Of a stretch of DNA of 7,578 bases, positions 1 through 6,150 are shown in pieces. This DNA is from UBA8437 sp963580005 (GTDB lineage Bacteria > Planctomycetota > Planctomycetia > Planctomycetales > Planctomycetaceae), in assembly GCA_963580005.1 (NCBI GenBank), contig CAUZJR010000266.1, positions 1 through 7,578 of the forward strand, read 5' to 3'. The translations under genes and the position numbers were made by a program. The notes beneath the pieces were generated by a model, which did not search any database, was not told the DNA's origin, and worked only from the letters and a program-made list of their open reading frames with translations. Numbering within the stretch: position 1 is the stretch's first letter; each line of letters opens with the position of its first letter.

Positions 1-384
1 CAGCAGATCGTGCGGCAGGTGCCAGTGACCGATCACGTGGTCGATTACGCGTTGGCGCTGGTGCGTCAGACGCGGGTCGATGAGCCGGGTTGCCCCGAGT
101 TCATCAACAACTGGCTGAGTTGGGGAGCGGGTCCTCGTGCCGTGCAGTTTCTGCTGTTGGGCGGCAAGGCCCGGGCCCTGCTCTCGGGACGGTCTCACGT
201 CTCGACCGAGGACATCCAGGCCCTGGCCGCCCCGGTGCTCAGGCACCGCATCGTGACGAATTTTGCGGCCGAGAGTGAGGGAGTGACTCCCGACACGGTG
301 ATCGAGAAGTTGGTTGCCGAGACGCCCAGCAAGGAAGGCGAGCTGACCAGTGACCCGAGACTCCAAAAGATTTTTGCGGCCTGA
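1..384 (+). CDS. MoxR-family AAA+ ATPase, C-terminal part (5' truncated)
   Basis: The frame is open from base 1 and ends at TGA 382-384, giving 127 visible codons. The family is usually about 320-350 residues, so roughly the last third is present and the Walker A/B motifs lie outside the window. The visible part is the AAA+ lid domain. It has the MoxR signature WGAGPRA (visible residues 41-47), whose Arg46 is the expected sensor-2 arginine. HVSTEDI (66-72) and LRHRI (80-84) follow, and both are typical of MoxR C-termini. MoxR ATPases are cytoplasmic ring-forming chaperone-like enzymes that usually work with VWA proteins. The three VWA genes downstream fit that pairing. The last 35 bases overlap the DUF58 gene, which suggests translational coupling. 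The family call is secure; the substrate is unknown. Confidence 0.93.
   Translation, partial: QQIVRQVPVTDHVVDYALALVRQTRVDEPGCPEFINNWLSWGAGPRAVQFLLLGGKARALLSGRSHVSTEDIQALAAPVLRHRIVTNFAAESEGVTPDTVIEKLVAETPSKEGELTSDPRLQKIFAA
331..338 (+). promoter_or_regulatory. Shine-Dalgarno site for the DUF58 gene
   Basis: The purine run AAGGAAGG lies inside the end of the MoxR gene, with 11 bases between it and the GTG at 350. It supports GTG 350 as the start despite the 35-base overlap. The next in-frame candidate, TTG at 374, would remove the conserved N-terminal residues and has no comparable site. Confidence 0.55.
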
Positions 385-1261
385 GGAGATCTCGCGGATT
401 GCCCGGCTCGAAGTTCGTGCCCGGCACATCGTCGAGGGCTTTCTGTCCGGCCTGCACCGCAGTCCCTATCTCGGCCAGTCGGTCGAGTTTGTTCAGCACC
501 GGGAATACGTACCCGGTGACGACGTGCGGCGTATTGACTGGAAGGTCTGGTCCAAGACCGACCGCTATTTCATCAAGCAATACGAGGAAGAGACGAACCT
601 GCGGACGACGTTGCTGGTCGACTGCAGCGAGTCGATGCGGTTTGGCACCGGTCCGTTGAACAAGTACGAATACGCCTGCACGGTGGCCGCGGCAATGGCC
701 TACCTGCTGTTGCGTCAGCAGGATGCGGTGGGGCTGACCGTGTTTGACGACGCGATCCGCGGCCGGGTCGATTTTGGCAGCCGCCGCAGCCACCTGGTCG
801 GCCTGCTCGAGGCCCTCGACGCACCCGACCCTCAGCGTAAGACCGACATCTACGGGATCCTCGAGGAGGTTGCTGCGGCCCAGAGACGCCGCGGGATCGT
901 CGTGATCGTCTCGGACCTGTTCGTCCCGCGGGAGGGCCTGTTCCGCGGGCTGAGAATGCTGAGGCGTCGCGGGCACGACGTGATGATCTTCCACGTGTTG
1001 GACGACGAAGAACTCGATTTCAACTTCACCGGGACCACGCGGTTCGAGGGTCTCGAGGAGGCTGGCGAACTGGTGTGCGATCCCCGCAGCCTGCGGGAAG
1101 GCTACCAGCGGGCGATCGAGGACTTCCGGGCCGAGCTGCGGAAGCGGTGTGCGGCAGAGACGATCGACTTCCAGACCATTCGCACCAGCGAACATCTCGA
1201 CGCGGCACTGGCCCATTATCTCAATCACCGCATCGGCATGCGGCAATCGATCCGGAGCTGA
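350..1261 (+). CDS. DUF58 domain protein with VWA-type MIDAS
   Basis: This is a 303-residue protein, a usual length for the family, with a GTG start and a TGA at 1259-1261. The N-terminus has the FLRPEE...LEVRAR pattern (residues 8-25). The DUF58 core signature follows: YVPGDDVRRIDWKVW (53-67), then DRYFIKQYEEE (71-81). A VWA-like fold carries a complete MIDAS: DCSES (D91, S93, S95), T165 in KTDI and D189 in VSDL. No signal peptide or TM segment is visible, so the protein is probably cytoplasmic and able to contact MoxR directly. DUF58 proteins are nearly always encoded next to MoxR ATPases and are thought to be their adaptor or substrate partner; no enzymatic activity is established. The gene overlaps moxR by 35 bases and lies 6 bases before the BatA-like gene, so co-transcription is likely. 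Confidence 0.96.
   Translation: MTRDSKRFLRPEEISRIARLEVRARHIVEGFLSGLHRSPYLGQSVEFVQHREYVPGDDVRRIDWKVWSKTDRYFIKQYEEETNLRTTLLVDCSESMRFGTGPLNKYEYACTVAAAMAYLLLRQQDAVGLTVFDDAIRGRVDFGSRRSHLVGLLEALDAPDPQRKTDIYGILEEVAAAQRRRGIVVIVSDLFVPREGLFRGLRMLRRRGHDVMIFHVLDDEELDFNFTGTTRFEGLEEAGELVCDPRSLREGYQRAIEDFRAELRKRCAAETIDFQTIRTSEHLDAALAHYLNHRIGMRQSIRS
1254..1257 (+). promoter_or_regulatory. Shine-Dalgarno site for the BatA-like gene
   Basis: GGAG sits in the last codons of the DUF58 gene, 10 bases before the ATG at 1268. It supports that start, which places the first TM helix immediately at the N-terminus as expected for BatA-type proteins. Confidence 0.5.
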
Positions 1262-1267
1262 TCTTCG

Positions 1268-3604
1268 ATGGGTTCGTGGTTTCTCAATGCGGGCTTCCTG
1301 GGCATGGGCACAGCCGCCCTGGTCTCGGCCCCGGTGATCATTCACCTGATCAACCGCTACCGGTTTCGGCGTGTCGAATTCGCGGCGATGGAGTTCCTGC
1401 TGGCCAGCCAGAAGCGGAATCGTCGCCGGATCCTGGTCGAACAGCTGCTGCTGTTGCTGCTGCGGATCCTGCTGGTGATGGCCCTGATCGCCCTGATCGC
1501 AAGGCTGGTGCTGGATCCCTCGACCCTGGCCCTGCTGCAGGGAGCCGACGTGCACCACCTGGTGCTGCTCGACGACACCGCCTCGATGCAGGACGAGTGG
1601 AACGAGACCAACGGGTTCGACGAGGCGAAGGGTGTGATCGAGGGCCTGGTGGCCGCGAGTGTTCTCGAGGGAGGCGCCCAGCGGCTGACCGTGTTGAGAC
1701 TCTCGCGGGTCACTCAACCGGATTACCTCGAACAGCGCATCGATCGCGGATTTCAGGGCGAATTGAAGACTCGACTGGATTCCCTGCCGTGCTCGTTCCG
1801 CCACGTCGATCTCACCGATGGGCTCGCCGCCGCCGCCCAACTGCTCGCCAAACAGTCCACCGGTGTCAAACACCTGCACGTCGTCTCGGACTTCCGCGAG
1901 CACGACTGGCAGGACAGCACGCGGCTGGTCGAGCAGATCGAGACGCTGGCCGGGGACGGCGTGACGGTGAACCTGGTGCGGACCGTTCCCGAGCGTCACG
2001 CCAACCTGGCGGTGACCGAGCTGAGTGGCGAGCTGCAGGTGGCCAGCGCGCGGGTGCCGGTGAAATTGACCGCTGCGGTGGCCAATCATGGTGAGACGCT
2101 GATCGGTCGAGTGAACCTGGCGGTGAGCGTGGACGGAGAGCGGTTGCCTCTTGAAGTGACTTTCGAGCGGATCGAGGCGGGGCAGGTGGTCGAGCAGTCC
2201 TTCGAGGTGACCTTCGAAGTGTCGGGCAAGCACCGGGTCGAGGTGACTCTGCCGGGCGACTCGCTGAGTGCCGACAACACGCGTCACCTGGCCGTCGAGG
2301 TGGCACCGGCCAACCGCGTGCTGGTGATCGAAGGTGATCCGTCGGACCAGGAGGGGATCTTCCCGACCCTGGCCCTGGCCGCAAACCCCCAGGCGTCGGG
2401 CTACCAGACCGTCGTGGCCAGCTCGGACTTTCTCTATCGAAACAACATCGACGACTTCCAGAGCATCCTGATGCTGAACGTCCCCGAGTTGACTCCTGAT
2501 GCGATCGAGTCGCTGGAGGCGTTCGTGCGTGGCGGGGGCGGGCTGGTCTGGTACACCGGCGACGCGATCAACCCGGCCTCGTACAACAGCCTGCTGTATG
2601 CCGAGGGAAAGGGTCTGTTCCCGGTCCCGTTGGCCGACGCGCCCCGCGAACTGCTTCGGGACAACGTGGCGGCTCCGGGACCCGATCTCGAGCTGACCGC
2701 GCACCCGATGCTGGCGGGATTGCAGGGACAGGACAATCCCGAGATCGAGGCGACGAGGATCTTCCGCTTCTTTCCGGTCACCGACGAGTGGCAGAAGGAT
2801 GACCGTCGACGCGAGGATTCGGTGACGACGATCGGCCGGCTGAGGACCCGTGACCCGCTGCTGCTGGAACACCGGTTTGGTCGAGGCCGGGTGATCACCT
2901 GCCTGACCAGCTGCGGACCCGACTGGACCAATTTCCCGCAGTACCGCAGCTTCGTCCCCTTCCACTTCGAATTGCAGAAGTACATCTCTCGATCCGATCG
3001 GGTGTTGCCGCAACGCGAGTCGGGAGCACCGATCCACCTGGAACTGGACCCCTCGCGGTTCGGTCCCGCGGTCCGGATCGAACCGCCCAGGAACTCGGGC
3101 CAGGTCACCGTCGAGATGCAGGTGCAGGCCGGATCGGTTCAGACAGCTCCGGCCGGCTCCGCTCGCGGCGGCTCGGCAGATGCCGGAGACAAGACCGGAG
3201 ACAAGACCAAGACCGGGGCCGTCACCCAGAGCGACGCGAAGCCGACGCTTCGTCGCGTTGTCGATTACGACCGGACCGATTACCCGGGCGTGTATCGCGT
3301 ACGGTTGGTGGCCGACGAGGTGAATGTCGAGCGGTGGTTTGCCTACAACACCGGCCGTGACGAAGGTCGGCTGGAGTTGGCTGACACGACGTCGATCCGC
3401 AAGTCGCTGGGCCCTGAGTTGGCCGACGGGGTGAGGATTCAGGAGGCGGGTTCGACCGAGTGGCTCTCGGGTGAGGAATCCGACCGGGACATTCGCGAGT
3501 GGATCCTGGGTTTGCTGATCCTGGTGCTGCTGGCCGAGCAGGTGATGGCCTACCGTCTGAGTTTCCATCCGTCGCGGGCGATGGCTTCGCGAGGGGCGGC
3601 ATGA
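1268..3604 (+). CDS. BatA-like membrane protein: 2 TM, VWA, Ig-like, GATase-like, C-terminal TM
   Basis: The protein has 778 residues. The N-terminal BatA-type double-TM module has TM1 at about 8-28, a basic loop 29-56 (RYRFRR..., QKRNRRR) and TM2 at about 57-82. A VWA-like domain follows at about 95-240. Its first MIDAS motif is DDTAS (D102, T104, S106), with Thr in place of the usual first Ser; T183 (DLTDG) and D208 (VVSDF) supply the rest. Residues 245-347 look like an Ig/CARDB-type beta domain ending LSADNTRH. Residues 349-575 resemble the class I glutamine amidotransferase fold (VLVIEGDP; FVRGGGGLVWYTGD) but show no G-x-C-x-G nucleophile elbow; the only cysteines are C175, C545 and C549. 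A hydrophilic low-complexity segment spans about 622-658, and a final TM about 745-762 (LAEQVMAYRLSFHPSR follows). The basic loop after TM1 predicts that the large domains face outside the cytoplasmic membrane. The stop codon overlaps the next start (ATGA). Function is unknown beyond membership of a MoxR/Bat-like complex. Confidence 0.93.
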   Translation: MGSWFLNAGFLGMGTAALVSAPVIIHLINRYRFRRVEFAAMEFLLASQKRNRRRILVEQLLLLLLRILLVMALIALIARLVLDPSTLALLQGADVHHLVLLDDTASMQDEWNETNGFDEAKGVIEGLVAASVLEGGAQRLTVLRLSRVTQPDYLEQRIDRGFQGELKTRLDSLPCSFRHVDLTDGLAAAAQLLAKQSTGVKHLHVVSDFREHDWQDSTRLVEQIETLAGDGVTVNLVRTVPERHANLAVTELSGELQVASARVPVKLTAAVANHGETLIGRVNLAVSVDGERLPLEVTFERIEAGQVVEQSFEVTFEVSGKHRVEVTLPGDSLSADNTRHLAVEVAPANRVLVIEGDPSDQEGIFPTLALAANPQASGYQTVVASSDFLYRNNIDDFQSILMLNVPELTPDAIESLEAFVRGGGGLVWYTGDAINPASYNSLLYAEGKGLFPVPLADAPRELLRDNVAAPGPDLELTAHPMLAGLQGQDNPEIEATRIFRFFPVTDEWQKDDRRREDSVTTIGRLRTRDPLLLEHRFGRGRVITCLTSCGPDWTNFPQYRSFVPFHFELQKYISRSDRVLPQRESGAPIHLELDPSRFGPAVRIEPPRNSGQVTVEMQVQAGSVQTAPAGSARGGSADAGDKTGDKTKTGAVTQSDAKPTLRRVVDYDRTDYPGVYRVRLVADEVNVERWFAYNTGRDEGRLELADTTSIRKSLGPELADGVRIQEAGSTEWLSGEESDRDIREWILGLLILVLLAEQVMAYRLSFHPSRAMASRGAA
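3183..3206 (+). repeat. 12-base tandem duplication, two copies
   Basis: The unit ccggagacaaga occurs at 3183-3194 and again at 3195-3206, followed by the partial copy ccaagaccgg. It is in frame and produces the repeated GDKTGDKTKTG in a hydrophilic insert (about residues 640-650) of the BatA-like protein. Replication slippage in an unconstrained linker is the likely origin. Confidence 0.9.
3591..3596 (+). promoter_or_regulatory. Shine-Dalgarno site for the second VWA/GATase-like gene
   Basis: GAGGGG ends 4 bases before ATG 3601 and 7 bases before the adjacent in-frame ATG 3604. The second ATG has the better spacing, so the true start may be 3604. The two choices differ by one residue. Confidence 0.5.
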
Positions 3605-6093
3605 TGGCCCACCTGCTGGCTGCAGAGGAGACGATCCGCGAGATCGAATGGGGTCTGCCCGAGTCGGGATGGGGCTGGGCGGTGATGGTACTGGGCACCG
3701 TGCTGCTGCTGAGCTTCGTGGTTGTCTGTTATTTGCGAGACACCCGCGGCATGTCGCGGGTGTGGACCAGTTGGCTGCTGCTGCTGCGGCTGGGGCTGAT
3801 CGTCGGCTTGCTGCTGGTCTTCGTGAATCCTCGCGAACGCGAGAGCGAGCGGACGTTCCGGGCGTCGCGGGTGATCCTGCTGGTCGACACGTCGTTGTCG
3901 ATGAGTTTCCCGGAGAAGAAACCAGGGACGTCGGGGGGGGCCAACGAGCGAAGCCGCGCACTGGCGCTGCGGGAAATGCTTGCGGAATCGGACCTGATCA
4001 AGCGACTGACAGTCGATCACCAGGTGCGGGTCTACACGTTTGACGCGGGCCTGTCCGAGGCACCGGTTTTCGAGTTTGCCAGCCGCGACCCGAGGGGACG
4101 CCTCCCGGCTGACTCCTCGGCTGACTCCTCGGCCACCGATACCAGCACCGTCGACGACGGCTTGCCGGATGCGGGGGCCTGGGACCAGGCGATTCGGCCG
4201 TGGACAGTTGCCGGTGACGGCACCACGCCGCAGCGGGGCGGAGGTCTTGAGACGCGGGTGGGCGAGTCGGTGATGAGCGTGCTTCAGCGTGAGGCTGGAG
4301 ACGGCCTGGCCGGGGTGGTCGTGTTGACCGACGGGGCGTCCAATGCCGGCACCGATGCGGGTGCGGCCCGACAACTGGCGGCCCGCCGCAAGATCCGCCT
4401 GTTTGCCGTGGGTGTCGGCAGCCTGGAACTGCCCGACAACGTGCAACTGGTCAATGTGCAGGTGCCCAGCGACGTCCACGTCGGCGACGCCTACGGTTTC
4501 AGTGTCTTCGTCAAGGGGCAGGGCGCCGGTGTGCTGGGCAAGGACGTCGAAATCGAGTTGCTCAGGAAGCCCGAGTCGGGTGAGGGGGAACCGGACGAGA
4601 AGGTGGATTCCCAGACGGTGCAGTTGCCCCTGGATGCGGGGCCGGTGGAGGTGAAGTTCGACCTGACTCCCGAGACACCCGGTCGATTCGAGTTCCTGGT
4701 CCGAGCCGTGACGCCCACGGGCATCACCGAACTCTCGTCCGACGACAACCACCGACGACGGCTGATCAATGTCACCGATCGGAAGCTGAAGGTGCTGCTG
4801 CTGGCCGGCGGCCCGACCCGCGACTACCGCTTCGTCCGCAACATGCTCTTCCGCCACCCCGGGATCGAGATCGACGTGCTGCTGCAGACGGCCGACCCCG
4901 GCGATGCGATCAGCCAGGACGCCGACCGCGTGCTGCAGCAATTCCCCGAGGCCCGCGAGGAGCTGTTTGCCTACGACGTGATCGTGGGGTTCGATCCCGA
5001 CTGGCAGGCGATCCCCGACACGCGTCGGGAGCTGCTGACCGAGTGGATCGATAAGCAGGCCGGCGGGTTGCTGGTGGTGGCCGGTGACGTGTTCACTCCG
5101 GAACTGGCCGACATCTCGGCGCCCCTGGATGACATCCGCACGCTCTACCCCGTGATTCTCGAACCGCTTCCCCTGGAAACCAATCTCACCCGCAGAGCGG
5201 ACCGGGCCTGGCCGGTCGAGTTTTCCGACGACGGGCTCGACGCCGCCTTCCTGCACCTCACCGATGACACCGCCGATCCGATGGAGGCCTGGGGCGAGTT
5301 CGAGGGAGTCTTTCGCTGTTTTCCGACGACCGACGCCAAGGACGGGGCACTGGTTTATGCTCACTTTTCGGATCCCAGCAGCGATCACCCCGTGCTGATG
5401 GCCTCGCAGTTCTACGGCAGCGGCCGCGTGCTGTACGTCGGTTCGCCCGAATTGTGGCGACTGAGGGCGTTGGAGGAGGATCTCTTTGATCGGTTCTGGA
5501 TCAAGGCGATCCGCGAACTGGGCCAGGCGAGGCTGAAGCGAGGCACCAACCGGGGGACACTGCTGCTGGATCGCAGCGAGTATTTGCTGGGACAGACGAT
5601 CACCCTGAGGGCTCACCTGCTGGACCCCCAGTTCCAGGACCTGACCCTTGAGACCACTTCGATCGAGCTGATTGGTCCGGACGGGCGTCCGCTGGGTCTG
5701 ACCGAGTTGAGGGCTCAGCCGAACCGGCCGGGGCAGTATGTCGGCAGCTTCCGGGCCAGCCTGCCGGGCACGTACCGGCTGGCGGTGCCGATTCCTCCCG
5801 AGGAGGACGAACGGCTCAGCGGCCGGATCGATGTCGTGCTGCCCGATCTCGAGTCGATCGATCCCCGGCAGAACCGTCCGCTGCTGGCCTCGCTGGTGCA
5901 GGGCACCGGTGGCGAATATCTCGAACTGTCCGACGCCGACGGATTGCCCTCGAGGCTGCCCAACCAGGGAATCGAGCTGCTCGTCGACAAGGGACGGCCC
6001 TCGCCGCTGTGGGATCGGGTCTGGGTGCTGTACCTGCTGGTGGGGTTGCTGTGCCTCGAATGGATCACTCGGAAACTGCTGAAACTGGCATGA
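3601..6093 (+). CDS. VWA/GATase-like membrane protein, paralog-like partner of the BatA-like gene
   Basis: The protein has 830 residues. The frame could open at GTG 3499, but ATG 3601 (or 3604) gives an ATGA overlap with the upstream stop, follows GAGGGG, and puts TM1 near the N-terminus. TM1 is at about 24-44, a short basic loop (YLRDTRGMSR) follows, and TM2 is at about 57-76. The VWA domain starts at about 90. Its MIDAS is canonical: DTSLS (D96, S98, S100), T218 in ETRVG and D244 in VLTDGASNAG. A long variable insert (about 155-215) separates the first two motifs. An Ig-like beta region (about 280-392) ends with LSSDDNHRRR. A GATase-like domain (about 396-640; VLLLAGGPTRDYRFVRNML, AGGLLVVAGD, GRVLYVGS) lacks an elbow cysteine; the only cysteines are C43, C573 and C818. 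A beta-rich region (655-750) precedes the C-terminal TM (about 806-821) and a basic tail. The topology places the main domains outside the membrane. The partner is probably the preceding BatA-like protein; the biochemical role is unknown. Confidence 0.92.
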   Translation: MMAHLLAAEETIREIEWGLPESGWGWAVMVLGTVLLLSFVVVCYLRDTRGMSRVWTSWLLLLRLGLIVGLLLVFVNPRERESERTFRASRVILLVDTSLSMSFPEKKPGTSGGANERSRALALREMLAESDLIKRLTVDHQVRVYTFDAGLSEAPVFEFASRDPRGRLPADSSADSSATDTSTVDDGLPDAGAWDQAIRPWTVAGDGTTPQRGGGLETRVGESVMSVLQREAGDGLAGVVVLTDGASNAGTDAGAARQLAARRKIRLFAVGVGSLELPDNVQLVNVQVPSDVHVGDAYGFSVFVKGQGAGVLGKDVEIELLRKPESGEGEPDEKVDSQTVQLPLDAGPVEVKFDLTPETPGRFEFLVRAVTPTGITELSSDDNHRRRLINVTDRKLKVLLLAGGPTRDYRFVRNMLFRHPGIEIDVLLQTADPGDAISQDADRVLQQFPEAREELFAYDVIVGFDPDWQAIPDTRRELLTEWIDKQAGGLLVVAGDVFTPELADISAPLDDIRTLYPVILEPLPLETNLTRRADRAWPVEFSDDGLDAAFLHLTDDTADPMEAWGEFEGVFRCFPTTDAKDGALVYAHFSDPSSDHPVLMASQFYGSGRVLYVGSPELWRLRALEEDLFDRFWIKAIRELGQARLKRGTNRGTLLLDRSEYLLGQTITLRAHLLDPQFQDLTLETTSIELIGPDGRPLGLTELRAQPNRPGQYVGSFRASLPGTYRLAVPIPPEEDERLSGRIDVVLPDLESIDPRQNRPLLASLVQGTGGEYLELSDADGLPSRLPNQGIELLVDKGRPSPLWDRVWVLYLLVGLLCLEWITRKLLKLA
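3933..3940 (+). repeat. Eight-G homopolymer inside the coding region
   Basis: Eight consecutive G bases encode part of SGGA (residues 111-114) just after the MIDAS motif of the VWA/GATase-like protein. A one-base loss would reach TGA at 3995-3997, and a one-base gain would reach TGA at 4041-4043. Either removes nearly all of the protein. Confidence 0.9.
4107..4130 (+). repeat. 12-base tandem duplication, two copies
   Basis: The unit ggctgactcctc occurs at 4107-4118 and 4119-4130, followed by ggc. It encodes the repeated ADSSADSS (residues 170-177) in the acidic, Ser/Thr-rich insert of the VWA domain. It preserves the frame, as the duplication in the preceding gene does. Confidence 0.9.
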
Positions 6094-6114
6094 GACCTTG
6101 GGGAGTGCTGCGGG

Positions 6115-6120
6115 TAGAAT
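6115..6120 (+). promoter_or_regulatory. Possible -10 hexamer upstream of the DUF4175-like gene
   Basis: TAGAAT differs from the sigma-70 consensus TATAAT at one position. It lies in the 57-base gap, the only real intergenic space in the window, and ends 30 bases before the ATG at 6151, leaving a leader of roughly 24 bases. No convincing -35 is present: the nearest candidate, ATGAGA at 6090-6095, has a 19-base spacing. Chance occurrence is possible, so this is tentative. Confidence 0.25.
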
Positions 6121-6150
6121 GATGAGTCGAAGTGTCCCGAGAGCGAAGCG

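Noticed and set aside
1075..2094. Plus-strand frame of 339 residues overlapping the DUF58 and BatA-like genes
   Set aside because: The composition is dominated by Arg, Gly, Ala and Pro with no motifs, while the overlapping frames carry clear DUF58 and BatA/VWA signatures.
3499..3600. GTG 3499 as the start of the second VWA/GATase-like gene
   Set aside because: It would add 34 residues ahead of TM1 and overlap the C-terminal TM coding of the upstream gene by over 100 bases. The ATGA junction with GAGGGG is a far better start.
239..3961. Minus-strand open frame of 1,240 residues, antisense to four genes
   Set aside because: It runs opposite four well-supported genes. Its translation is rich in Gln, His, Arg and Pro with no recognisable domain. 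Long antisense frames are expected where third positions are strongly G/C.
6094..6150. Transcription terminator in the intergenic gap
   Set aside because: I found no GC-rich inverted repeat followed by a T run.
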